A stretch of DNA of 64,000 nucleotides from NCBI GenBank assembly GCA_035638575.1, contig DASQZT010000259.1, positions 1-64,000 of the forward strand. Direction: 5' to 3'. The notes under the pieces are model-generated. The model made no database searches, was not told where the DNA came from, and worked only from the letters and a program-made list of their open reading frames with translations. This DNA comes from DASQZT01 sp035638575. GTDB taxonomy: Bacteria > Acidobacteriota > Terriglobia > Bryobacterales > Bryobacteraceae. Position 1 is the stretch's first letter. Every line of letters begins with the position of its first letter. Both the position numbers and the translations under genes were made by a program. This document shows positions 1 to 9,900 of the stretch, one piece after another.

Positions 1-1
1 C

Positions 2-2415
2 TATGCGGCGCTGGATGTCGCTTCGGGGGCGGCGCAACCGACCCTGGGTGCGGGGATTCAGATCACCGACAGCGTGACCGGGCTGTCGATCAGCGGGTCT
101 GGAACGAACGTGAGCCTCAGCGGGGCGGCGCTGGCGCGCAACGGAGTGGGTATCCAGGTGAGCTCCGGCCAGGCGGCGATTGATAGCAACACGTTCACCA
201 ACAACGCTCTTGGTTTCCAGGCCGCCACTGGAGCCAAGGGAAGCATCACCAGCAGCACGATGACGACGGCGGCCGGCGGGACGGCGGGGTCGATCAGCGC
301 GGGTTACACCGGAACTCTGCGCGGGAACACATCCACCGGGGCCGGCTTGAACGTCATCAAGGTGCAATCGGGGACCCACGTGACAGGAGCGGTGACGTGG
401 GGAGCGAGCATACCTTATTGGGTGGATTCGGGCGGAGCGCAAGTAGACGCCGGAGGAGCGTTGACCATCGAGTCTGGCGTAATCGTGAAGTTCCGGTACG
501 AGCCAGGGGGCTGCTGCGCCACTTCGGCCTACCTGCGGGTGCAAGGGATTCTGGTAGCGAACGGGACGGCGGCGCAGCCGATCTATTTCACGTCCGATCG
601 GGATGACACGGTAGGTGGAGACTCCAACGGAGATGGGAATGCGACCAGCCCGACAGCGGGCGACTGGTCGGGGATTCGGTTCGAATCGGGGGCGACCGGC
701 TCGCTGAGCAACGTGGTGGTCCGCTACGGCGGCGGCAGCACGTACTATGGGCCGAACTATGCGGCCCTGGACATTGGGACGGGAAGCGCACAGCCGGCGC
801 TGGGTGCGGGCATCCAGATTACGAACAACTTGACCGGGCTGGCGGTGAGCGGGTCTGGAACGAACGTAGGCATCAGCGGCGCCACTTTTGCGCGCAACAC
901 TACGGGAATCGCACTGAACAGCGGTTCAGCGGCCATCACCGGCAGCAACTTCACCAGCAACGGGACAGGCATTCAGGCTGCGGCGGGCACTGCGGGAAGC
1001 ATCACCGGCAACATATTCACCACGACAACCGGCGAGACGGCGATGTCGCTGAGCGCAGGATATTCGGGAACACAAAGCGGGAACATCTCCACGGGGAGCG
1101 GCATCAACGCGATCAACATTCCCAGCGGGACAGCTATCACGGGTAATGCAAATTGGGGGCAGGTAGGGATTCCGTACGTAGTCAACAGCGGCAGCCTGAC
1201 AATCAACACCGGGGCGACGCTGACGATTCAGCCTGGGGTAATCGTGAAATTTCAGTACGAGCCTGGTGGCTGCTGCAACACTTCGGCCTATCTGGATGTA
1301 AAGGGAGCGTTGGTAGCGAATGGGACTGCGGCGCAGCCGATCTACTTCACGTCGATTCGAGATGATACGGTTGGGGGCGATACAAACGGAGACGGAGGTG
1401 CGACGACACCCACACCTGGCGACTGGTCGGGGGTTCGATTTGACTCGGGGGCAACGGGATCGCTGAGCAATGTGGTGATCCGATACGGCGGAGGCAGCAC
1501 ATACTATGGGGTGAATTACTCGGCCCTGGATATTGGGACCGGAACCGCACAGCCGAACATGGGTGCTGGCATCCAGATCACCGACAACGTGACCGGATTG
1601 GCAATAAGCGGGATGACGACGAACCTGAGCCTCGGTGGGGCCACGTTTGCGCGCAATGGAGCGGGTATTCAAGTGAACTCAGGGCAAGCGGCGCTTGACA
1701 GCAACACCTTCACCTACAATACTCTTGGTTTCCAGGCCGCAACGGGGGCGAAAGGAAGCATCACCAACAGCACGATCACGACGGTGGCGGGAGATACGGC
1801 GGGATCGATCAGCGCTGGTTACATCGGGACTCTGAGCGGCAACACATCCACCGGGGCGGGGTTGAACATCATAAAGGTGCAATCGGGGACCCACGTGACG
1901 GGAGCGGTGACGTGGGGTGGGAGCATACCATATTGGTTGGATCAGGGTGGAGCGCGCGTAGACACCAGCGGAACGTTGACAATCCAGCCGGGTGTAATCG
2001 TGAAGTTCCGCTATGAGCCAGGCGGATGCTGCAACACTTCGGCCTATTTGGAAGTACTGGGGGCCCTGACCGCAAACGGGACGGCGCCGCAGCCGATCTA
2101 TTTCACGTCGGAACGGGATGACACGGTAGGAGGAGACTCGAACGGAGACGGAAGTGCGACGAGCCCGGCGGCGGGCGACTGGTCGGGAGTGCGCTTTGAT
2201 CCGAGCGCAACCGGGTCCCTGAACAACGTGGTGATCCGCTACGGCGGAGGCAGCACGTACTATGGGTCGAATTACGCGGCTCTGGACATCGGGACGGGGA
2301 GCACGCAGCCGACCCTAGGATCGGGCATACAGTTCGCCAAAAACGTAACCGGCTTGGCAGTGAGCGGCGCTACCACAAACGTCAGCCTGAGCGGGGCCAC
2401 ACTCATCGGAAACGT
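2..2415 (+). repeat. Tandem coding repeats, about 756 bp per unit
   Basis: Using the conserved Y-A-A-L-D codon block as phase marker, units begin at 2, 758, 1517 and 2273, so they are 756, 759 and 756 bp long. The last is a partial copy that fades near 2415. Copies share long runs of near-identical DNA, for example around the YEPGGCC codons near 498, 1258 and 2014. Because the first unit starts at the window edge, more copies may lie upstream. The length keeps the reading frame, so recombination between copies can change protein length without a frameshift. Confidence 0.85.
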
Positions 2416-3454
2416 GACGGGGATCCTCGTGAATTCTGGTCTCCCCGTCATTTCTGGGAGTACATTAACCGCCAACCAGACCGCCATATCCCTGAATGGA
2501 GGAACAGCAACTCTCACTTCTAACTCAATCCTCGCGAATGGAACGGGAGTACAAGCGAGTGGCACCGGCACGAATCCAGTCGTCCTTACCAACATTTTTG
2601 CCGGCAACAGTCTGGCGATACATGTCCTAAACAATGCAACTGCGCTGATCCATGGCAACGACATTGCCGGCAACACGTTTGGCGTACAGAACGATTCTTC
2701 TGTAATTGTGGAGGCAACAACGAATTTTTGGGGCGCGTCCAACGGCCCATCGCAGGCGGGAACGGGCTCTGGCGACAAAGTCAGCACAAACGTGAACTTC
2801 ACGCCCTTCCTGACGTTCGCCAACGGAACGACCACCAGTCAATTTCAGATCCTGCTGGTAACACCAAGCCACGGCGGGAACTCAGGCAGCGCGACCCTCC
2901 AAGTTTACGGGGCGGGCTTTCAAAGCGGAGCAAGCCTCAAGCTTACCGGAACTGGTCAGCCCGACGTGATCGGCAACAATACGCAGGTCGGCACTCTTGG
3001 ATTTGTCCTAACCAGCACCGTGAATCTTACTGGGGCGGCACCGGGTCTTCGGGATGTCGTGGTCATGAACCCTGGTGGCTCCTCTACGACGATGTCTGGA
3101 GCGTTCACCGTTGACCAGGGCGGTTCGCCCAACATTGCGGTGAGCTTGATTGGCCGGAACGTCATGCGTGCTGGCCAGTCCCAGGTGTATTTCATCAATG
3201 TCGCTAACAGCGGAGATGTCGATTCCGGCTCAGTGAGAGTCTGGGTCGCCCTTCCCAACTACGTCCAGTGGCAATCGCCCAGCCAACCCCCGGCGTCATC
3301 CGGTCAACTAAATGGTCTCGCGTATGTGGCTTTCAATGTTTCCATCGTCCCCGCGGGATCAAGCACGGAGATACCAGTCATTTTCACGGCGCCGGATAAT
3401 CCTATCTATGCACATCGGAACATTCAGGTGCAAGTGTGGAGGCAGGGGCAATGA
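2..3454 (+). CDS. Right-handed beta-helix surface protein, 5' partial
   Basis: The frame is already open at base 2 and reads repeat sequence there, so the true start lies outside the window; about 1150 residues are visible. The first two thirds are near-identical repeats of about 252 residues rich in G, N, T and S, the pattern of a parallel beta-helix (pectate-lyase/NosD-like). Each repeat carries a YEPGGCC motif with a vicinal cysteine pair and a GDxNGDG stretch resembling a calcium-binding DxDxDG loop. After the repeats come a degenerate helix stretch, an IPT/TIG-like beta-sandwich (about nt 2850-3110) and a C-terminal beta domain resembling a CARDB/DUF11 module. There is no anchor or sorting motif at the C-terminus. 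Function unknown; adhesion or polysaccharide binding is an inference. The stop TGA overlaps the ATG of the next small ORF (ATGA, 3451-3454). Confidence 0.85.
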   Translation, partial: YAALDVASGAAQPTLGAGIQITDSVTGLSISGSGTNVSLSGAALARNGVGIQVSSGQAAIDSNTFTNNALGFQAATGAKGSITSSTMTTAAGGTAGSISAGYTGTLRGNTSTGAGLNVIKVQSGTHVTGAVTWGASIPYWVDSGGAQVDAGGALTIESGVIVKFRYEPGGCCATSAYLRVQGILVANGTAAQPIYFTSDRDDTVGGDSNGDGNATSPTAGDWSGIRFESGATGSLSNVVVRYGGGSTYYGPNYAALDIGTGSAQPALGAGIQITNNLTGLAVSGSGTNVGISGATFARNTTGIALNSGSAAITGSNFTSNGTGIQAAAGTAGSITGNIFTTTTGETAMSLSAGYSGTQSGNISTGSGINAINIPSGTAITGNANWGQVGIPYVVNSGSLTINTGATLTIQPGVIVKFQYEPGGCCNTSAYLDVKGALVANGTAAQPIYFTSIRDDTVGGDTNGDGGATTPTPGDWSGVRFDSGATGSLSNVVIRYGGGSTYYGVNYSALDIGTGTAQPNMGAGIQITDNVTGLAISGMTTNLSLGGATFARNGAGIQVNSGQAALDSNTFTYNTLGFQAATGAKGSITNSTITTVAGDTAGSISAGYIGTLSGNTSTGAGLNIIKVQSGTHVTGAVTWGGSIPYWLDQGGARVDTSGTLTIQPGVIVKFRYEPGGCCNTSAYLEVLGALTANGTAPQPIYFTSERDDTVGGDSNGDGSATSPAAGDWSGVRFDPSATGSLNNVVIRYGGGSTYYGSNYAALDIGTGSTQPTLGSGIQFAKNVTGLAVSGATTNVSLSGATLIGNVTGILVNSGLPVISGSTLTANQTAISLNGGTATLTSNSILANGTGVQASGTGTNPVVLTNIFAGNSLAIHVLNNATALIHGNDIAGNTFGVQNDSSVIVEATTNFWGASNGPSQAGTGSGDKVSTNVNFTPFLTFANGTTTSQFQILLVTPSHGGNSGSATLQVYGAGFQSGASLKLTGTGQPDVIGNNTQVGTLGFVLTSTVNLTGAAPGLRDVVVMNPGGSSTTMSGAFTVDQGGSPNIAVSLIGRNVMRAGQSQVYFINVANSGDVDSGSVRVWVALPNYVQWQSPSQPPASSGQLNGLAYVAFNVSIVPAGSSTEIPVIFTAPDNPIYAHRNIQVQVWRQGQ

Positions 3455-3624
3455 GAACAGGTATAGTATCTGCCTCACTACTAAAACTCTGTCTCGCCTG
3501 CAGTTTGTGGCGATCCACAGAAGCTTCAGACATCCTGCGTACTAACATTAGAACCTACAAACATCGACGCCGCCCTCAAACAGAAATGACATTTCAGGCG
3601 CCGGTGTGGAAGGAGGGACGTTGA
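3451..3624 (+). CDS. Small 57-residue protein, translationally coupled on both sides
   Basis: ATG at 3451 overlaps the upstream stop as ATGA, and a GGAGG box at 3438-3442 sits 8 nt before it. The stop TGA at 3622-3624 overlaps the TTG start of the metalloprotease as TTGA. The N-terminus (MRTGIVSASLLKLCLACSL) resembles a short signal peptide or lipoprotein-like segment; the rest is basic (KHRRRPQ). No family is recognised. The good ribosome site and two 4-bp overlaps argue it is translated, but it could be only a coupling leader or a degenerate gene. Confidence 0.45.
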   Translation: MRTGIVSASLLKLCLACSLWRSTEASDILRTNIRTYKHRRRPQTEMTFQAPVWKEGR

Positions 3625-6149
3625 CAGAAACTGTGAAAATCGTTACGTGCTTGGGCTTCATGCTGCTGCCGTCTTCGATAGTTTCTGGTGCCTCGCTCAG
3701 CGCAAACACATGGCCTTGTGGAATCGTTCCTTATAAATTTGCATCAAACCCGAATTCGAATCTTGATGGGAACCAGAACCCAGCACTTGGTGTATACTTC
3801 CAAAATGCCGCTGAGGTTTGGGCGTCGGTAGCAGGTGTACAGTTCGTGAGGCTTGATAACCAGTCGAGCGTGTCTTCAAACTATCTTCAGGTTAGTTTTA
3901 TTCCACAATTGACCGACCGAAGCGGCTATTCAACCAGTGAGGTCCCCCATGCCTCAATTGGCTTTCCAAATGGTGGGGTACATAATGCGGTGCTTTTCGT
4001 AGATGATCTACTTGGAACATATAAATTTATCAATGTTCATGAGTTGGGTCATGTCTTAGGATTGGTTCACGAACATCAAAGGTCAGACCGCGATACTTAT
4101 ATTACAATAGACAGTAGCGCTTCAAATAATAGCAACTATACTGAGTGGGGGTCAGTATACAGTACGCCTTACGACTTCGGGTCTATCATGCATTATCCGA
4201 TAGGTGTACCACTAATTGCTGGAACTCAGAACCCGACCATTATGTTGAGTACCACAGGTAAGGCATTATTGACACGAGAGGGGGTGGTGGCGGATCAGGT
4301 AGGCACCTATGCGCGTTTGAGTACTACAGGTATGGATGCGAGTGGTATGGCGGCGATCTATCCTCCGCAAGGCACGTGCGAGGTGAGCCCGTCACCGGCA
4401 GGCGCCACCCTCAATCTTTCAGATATTGGAGCAACAATAGCAATTTCGGCCACAGTTCAGGGGCAGGATCGCAATCCGGGTACGCCTATAACCGACTTCA
4501 TCTGGTCAAGTGCCGACACGACCGTTGCTTCCGTAGATAACAACGGCGTCGTCAACGCTGTCGGGATTGGTTCTACAACGATCACAGTTGGTCTGGCTGA
4601 AATGGCGACGATAACTTCATCTGTCACGATTACGGTTACATCGGAGCCGCCGCCCGATAGGTCCGGCAATTGGTCCTGGGATCCGGCGGCAAATGGGGGA
4701 AGGGGCGCGTGGGTTTGGACGGGCCCGATGCCTCCACCTCCGGATAATTCCGGGAACTGGAGATGGGACCCCTACCGAGGCGCATGGGTGTGGATCGGTC
4801 CCGGTAGCCCACCTTTAGGCGGTGGAAATCCACCTCCAACGGGTTGTTGGCATTGGGACCCGACTACCCGCAGTTGGATATACGACCTCTGCGGTGGTGG
4901 GACGCAGCCGCCACCGGGATCTCCCATCCAGATCATCACCTCTGGCGATCCTAATGACAAGGTGGGGAACGCCGGCGTCGGGTCTGCCCAATACCTTGGG
5001 AGCGAACAACCGCTGAACTATTCCATCTATTTTGACAACATCCCAACTGCAACGGCCGCGGCCCAGAAAGTCGTGGTGACTGATCTACTGAATTCGTCCC
5101 TTGTTGACCTGACGAGGGTTGCTTTGGGTCGAATCACGTTCGTTGGCAATGTGATAACCCCGCCCACGACTCCGCTCTCTGCAGTCGGTACGTACAACAC
5201 GAACGTCGATCTAAGGCCATCCCAGAATCTTATCGTGAATATCGTGGCAGCTCTGAACCAGACAACAGGCATGCTCACCTGGACCTACACTTCGCTCGAT
5301 CCTTCCACGATGCAGCCCACGACCGACCCACTTGCCGGCTTTCTGCCGCCAGGAACCGAGGGCAGTGTCTCCTTCAGTGTCACTCCGAAGGCTGCGGCAA
5401 CGGGAACCCAAATCACCAATCAGGCAACGGTCGTTTTCGACGTGAACCCGTCGATTAACACGCCGGTCTGGTTGAACACAATCGACAGCACGAAGCCGAC
5501 AAGCCACGTGAATGCCCTTCCCACCACCCAGACCGCCACGACCTTTTCTGTTTCTTGGGCGGGTTCAGACGTAGGTGCTGGGGTCCAGGACTACACAATC
5601 TACAGTTCCGTCAACGGGGGCACCTTCACCCCATGGCAGACGAACACGACCGCAACATCAGGGACGTTTGCCGGGGCTGTGGGACAAACCTACGGTTTCT
5701 ACAGTATTGCCCGTGACCTAGTGGGGAATGTCGAGACGTCAAAAGCCACGGCAGAAGCCACGACGACCATCAGCAGCGCTGTACCGCCTACGATTCAGTG
5801 TACGGGCTGCTACTTCTTGATCAACGGGCTTCGGGCAACCCTGGCCTTCAACGTGAGCGTCATCGGCAGTACGAGCACTTTCACCTACAATTACCGAACC
5901 TCCACCCAGACAGTGCAGTTTATCAGCACGACGACCTCCGCGATCGCGATGAACGGCAACACTGCGACGTTCTCCGGCCAAGGGAACCTCAATGGGCAGA
6001 GCGGATACGGCTTTTCGGTGACGGCTAAGGACGGCGGCGCTGCCGGCTCTGGTCTGGATACGGTCTCGGTTTCGATCACCGGGCCAAACAATTACAGCTT
6101 TTCAGCCCAGGGAAGCATTGGCGGCGGTGATATCATTGTCCATCAATAA
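3621..6149 (+). CDS. Secreted astacin-type (M12A) metalloprotease with Big_2, W-rich repeats and C-terminal beta domains
   Basis: TTG at 3621 is preferred: AGGAGGG at 3611-3617 precedes it and it overlaps the previous stop by 4 bp; an in-frame GTG at 3606 is the alternative. A signal peptide (ends near GAS) is followed by an astacin-like catalytic domain with the zinc signature HELGHVLGLVHEHQRSDRD at about residues 140-158 and the Met-turn SIMHYP at about 188-193. Then come a bacterial Ig-like Big_2 domain, three tryptophan-rich repeats (GNWSWDP, GNWRWDP, CWHWDP) at about 347-423 separated by proline linkers, a domain opening with DPNDKVG (DUF11-like), an FN3-like domain and a short C-terminal beta domain. 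All zinc ligands are present, so it is probably an active extracellular endopeptidase. The catalytic part (about nt 3700-4340) is visibly more AT-rich than the rest. Confidence 0.85.
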   Translation: MTETVKIVTCLGFMLLPSSIVSGASLSANTWPCGIVPYKFASNPNSNLDGNQNPALGVYFQNAAEVWASVAGVQFVRLDNQSSVSSNYLQVSFIPQLTDRSGYSTSEVPHASIGFPNGGVHNAVLFVDDLLGTYKFINVHELGHVLGLVHEHQRSDRDTYITIDSSASNNSNYTEWGSVYSTPYDFGSIMHYPIGVPLIAGTQNPTIMLSTTGKALLTREGVVADQVGTYARLSTTGMDASGMAAIYPPQGTCEVSPSPAGATLNLSDIGATIAISATVQGQDRNPGTPITDFIWSSADTTVASVDNNGVVNAVGIGSTTITVGLAEMATITSSVTITVTSEPPPDRSGNWSWDPAANGGRGAWVWTGPMPPPPDNSGNWRWDPYRGAWVWIGPGSPPLGGGNPPPTGCWHWDPTTRSWIYDLCGGGTQPPPGSPIQIITSGDPNDKVGNAGVGSAQYLGSEQPLNYSIYFDNIPTATAAAQKVVVTDLLNSSLVDLTRVALGRITFVGNVITPPTTPLSAVGTYNTNVDLRPSQNLIVNIVAALNQTTGMLTWTYTSLDPSTMQPTTDPLAGFLPPGTEGSVSFSVTPKAAATGTQITNQATVVFDVNPSINTPVWLNTIDSTKPTSHVNALPTTQTATTFSVSWAGSDVGAGVQDYTIYSSVNGGTFTPWQTNTTATSGTFAGAVGQTYGFYSIARDLVGNVETSKATAEATTTISSAVPPTIQCTGCYFLINGLRATLAFNVSVIGSTSTFTYNYRTSTQTVQFISTTTSAIAMNGNTATFSGQGNLNGQSGYGFSVTAKDGGAAGSGLDTVSVSITGPNNYSFSAQGSIGGGDIIVHQ

Positions 6150-6161
6150 CGGAGAAACCAG

Positions 6162-6698
6162 GTGAACAAGGCGATCCTCATTTTCTGCACCACCATTAGT
6201 GCCGGTCTGCTGCGTGCGGATTCGGTGACGTATACTGTGGCACCGAACGCTGGACAATTCCTGTACCAGTTCACGCTGACGAACACTGGGGATACGGGCG
6301 GCACGTTGTTCGATTTGTTTCTGTCCATGCCAACAGACATAAGCAACATCGACACAAGCATCATCGGGACGCCTGTTGGGTGGGGTGATCCGACGGGCGG
6401 ACTGCTGTTCTTTGGGCCGGATACTGGTCCAGGTACGGCTTTCATAGAATGGTCTGATGGCGGCCCGGCCTTCGATCTGGGAATCGGTAGTGCACTCTCA
6501 GGCTTCTCGTTCAACTCGGCTGTCACCATCGGCCAACCGATCTTGTACGCGCTGAATGAGTCCACCGATCTTTCTACGGCGGAGCCCCAAGCAACCAGTA
6601 CGCCTGAGCCGGGCACGTTTGCGCTGGTGTTGGCGATTCTGCTGGGGATCGGCTGGCGTGTTCGATTGAGTTTGGCTCACGGATGCGAAAGGCCGTAG
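6162..6698 (+). CDS. PEP-CTERM sorting-signal protein
   Basis: A 178-residue exported protein starting with GTG, with GGAG at 6151-6154 seven bases upstream and only 12 bases after the protease stop, so probably in the same operon. It has an N-terminal signal peptide, a central beta-rich domain of unknown function and near the end the PEP-CTERM signature TPEPGTFAL followed by a hydrophobic segment and basic RVR. Such proteins are normally cut and transferred by an exosortase; none is visible in the window. The tail after the basic cluster (LSLAHGCERP) is longer than usual for the family. Substrate or role unknown. Confidence 0.75.
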   Translation: MNKAILIFCTTISAGLLRADSVTYTVAPNAGQFLYQFTLTNTGDTGGTLFDLFLSMPTDISNIDTSIIGTPVGWGDPTGGLLFFGPDTGPGTAFIEWSDGGPAFDLGIGSALSGFSFNSAVTIGQPILYALNESTDLSTAEPQATSTPEPGTFALVLAILLGIGWRVRLSLAHGCERP

Positions 6699-6989
6699 TG
6701 CAACGGAAGATCAGCTGGTTGCTGACATGCGATAGGCGTTGAAGTCCTCGGATATGCGAAGAGTGAACCGCGGTTCATTCTTGCGTGAAATCTCACCGAC
6801 TCTCGCCGCTCCATGAGTGCCGAACAGACATGGACAATTGTGCTTGCCCGGTTATCAGTAGGTCAGCCGCGGGCGGCCGCCGGCGCGTCCCGGGATCGGC
6901 GAGGTACTGGACCTCTCCCGCTGTCCCTGGAATAATCGCGCGTCACCGGTGTCCTCGTCATGCGGCTACAATTATCTCTCCGGGTCCCC

Positions 6990-9900
6990 ATGTCTTTATC
7001 TCCTGGCCGATGGAAGCGCTACGCTGAATCGAATTACCCCCACGAGCGGGAGGCTCTGGAGTACCTTCGGGAGAATCTACCGGATTCCGATCCGCTGCTG
7101 ATGTACTCCAACTTCGAATTCATCGCGGACGATGGCTCCGTGAATGAAGTCGACGCGTTGGTGGTGACCCGTGCGGGGCTATTCCTCGTTGAGATCAAAA
7201 GTCGGGGCGGGAAGATCACCGGGAATCGGCATACCTGGTTTTGGGAGCAGGAGGGGCGCGTCCTCACCATCGATAGCCCGTTGATTCTGGCTAACAGTAA
7301 GGCCCGCAAATTGGGCGATCTGCTCGGCGGCCAAAAGGCGTTCAAGGAGGTCAGGCGGCCCTACGTGGAGGCGCTCGTCTTTTGCTCCGATCCCTCCATC
7401 AGCACCCAGTTGGCTGAGAGCGACCGCATGCGCGTTTGCGCACGGCTGCCGCTAGAGAAGGCGCCAGGCATCATCCCCGCGCTGCTGCGGAGGGAAATGC
7501 CCGGCGTCGTGCCGGTCCTCGGAACCGCTATTGACAAGCCAGTGGCGCGGGCCATCGTGCAGGCGCTGGAGCAGGCGGGAATACGGCATTCGCAGCGGGA
7601 ACGTCGGGTGGGCGACTACGTTTTGAAGGACCTCATCGAGGAAAATCCGCTCCTGTCGTGTCAGGACTTCGCCGCCGAACACCCGTCCACCAAAACCCCT
7701 CGCCGCGTGCGGCTCTACAATATCGCCGCCGCCGAATCCGGCGAACGGGACCGGATCAACGAAACAGCCAAACGGGAATACCTCATCCTGGACGGCCTCG
7801 ATCACCCCGGAATCGTCAAAGCGCTCGACTTCCGGGAGCACGAACTAGGTCCCGCGATCATCTTCCGCCGTGAGCCAGACGAAGTCCGCCTGGATCACTA
7901 CTTGGCGCAGGAGGGAGGCCGGCTCACACTGGATCAGCGCCTCGACCTGGTCCGCCAGCTTGCCGAGGCCCTAAAATACGCCCACGGCCGCCGCGTCATC
8001 CATCGCGCGCTGACGCCGCGCAGCGTCCTGGTCACGGGCGCCGTTTCAGGCAAGCCGCAGCTCCGCATCTTCAACTGGCAACTGGGCCGGTCCCTTGGGA
8101 CGTTGTCCGCCAGTCCATCCGGGCGTCCCACGACCCTGCACCCGCAGCAACTCGCGGAGGGCAGCCAGTTGGTCTTCATTGCGCCGGAAGCCCTGCTAGA
8201 TCCGCGCGGTCGCGGCGAGACTATGGACGTCTTCTCTCTCGGCGCGATCGCGTACCACATTTTCACCGGAACGCCTCCTGCCGACAGCCTGCCGGAACGT
8301 GACCAGATTCTCCGCGACCGCCAGGGCTTCGTCCTCTCTGGCGTGCTGGATGGAGTTGCGCCCGAACTTGAAGAGCTGATCCACGAAAGCACCCGCGGCG
8401 AAGTCCTGGTTCGCACGGAGTCCGTGGCCAACTTCCTAAAGGGCCTTGATGGCTACGAGGAGAATCTTACCCGACCCGCCGAAGAGCCTAGTGTTCACCC
8501 GCTCGAGGCCAAAGCTCGTGACCGCCTGGAGGGCGGCCTCGTCGTGAAGCAACGGCTCGGCGGCGGCTCGTCTGCCATCGCTTTGCTCGTGGACCAGGGT
8601 GTACGCGAGCTGGTGCTCAAGATTTCCCGCCGCCCCGAGCACAATGACCGTATCCTTGCCGAACACGCCACACTCGACGGCCTGCGTCACCCACGGATTG
8701 TTGCCCCCGAGAAGAAGCTCCTCTCCATCCAGGGCCTGGCCGGTTTCCTGATGGAGCGCGCCGGCGTCGAGACTTTAGCGCAACGCCTCACGCGGGAGGG
8801 TCGCCTCTCACTCGACCTTCTCCAGCGTTTCGGCGAGGACCTGCTCGAAGCGCTCCAGTTTCTGGAAGAGCAGGGCGTCTCGCACCGCGACATCAAGCCC
8901 GACAACATCGGAATTGCGGAATACGGCAAGAACCACGAACTTCGCCTCAAACTCTTCGATTTTTCTCTTTCCGGCGCCCCGCTGGACCAGATCCGCGCCG
9001 GCACGCCGCCCTACCTGGAGCCGTTCCTCCAGCTTAAGGAGCGCGGCCGCCGATGGGACACGGCCGCCGAGCGCTTCGCCGCCGCCATGGTGCTGCATGA
9101 AATGGCCACCGGCGCGCTGCCCTACTGGGGCGACCGCCAGAGTGCGCCGCACCTGGTGAACGCCGAGGCCACGATAGAGGCGGAACTGATTGACGCGCCG
9201 GTGCGCGAGCCGCTACTCGACTTCTTCCGCATGGCGCTCCGGAGAGACCCCAAGGAACGCTACGACAACGCCGCGGACATGCGGGCAGCCTGGCATTCGG
9301 CGTTCGTGGCGGCTGCTGCGCCCGAGAGCCGCCAGCCCGATCCGGGCGCCATGGAGAACGCCGCCAACGCTGTGCAGCTCTCCACGAACCTCTCGGATCT
9401 GCCCATCAGCACTCGCGCCCACAATGCGCTTGACCGGCTGGACATCTTCACCGTGGAGAACCTGCTGCGCCAGCCCTCCTCCACCTTCTTCCAACTTCGC
9501 GGATTAGGCAACAAGACCCGCCGCGAGGTGCTGGACCTTCTTAAGCTCCTCCGCACCCGCTTCCCCGAAAGTGCCGTGCCGGAACGCGCTCCGGCCCCGC
9601 CTCCCGAGGAGATCCCCGCGGAAGTCGCCACGTCCCGCACTATCGATGAACTTGTCCGCGATCTGCTGCCCGCCGCGCGTTACAAGCCCGACCACGCCCC
9701 CCGCGAGCGCCTTCTGATGCTTCTTGAACTCGACGACGCCAGCACGGGCGAGCCTTCATTTCCGACGCAGACCGAGATTGGCCGCCGCACCGGCAAAACC
9801 CGCGCCCAAATCGGCCAGGATCTCACCCGCGCTCGCGAACGCTGGCGGCGCGCACGATCGCTCACCGAGGTGCGCAATGATATTGCCGCGTTTCTGGGGG

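Noticed and set aside
2..2415. Repeats considered as a CRISPR-like or VNTR array
   Set aside because: Unit length of about 756 bp, continuous open frame and protein-level beta-helix pattern show these are coding repeats.
6699..6989. Possible small gene or promoter between the PEP-CTERM gene and pglW
   Set aside because: An open frame (6785-7027) has no ribosome site or domain. TACAAT at 6967-6972 resembles a -10 box, but no -35 partner was found.
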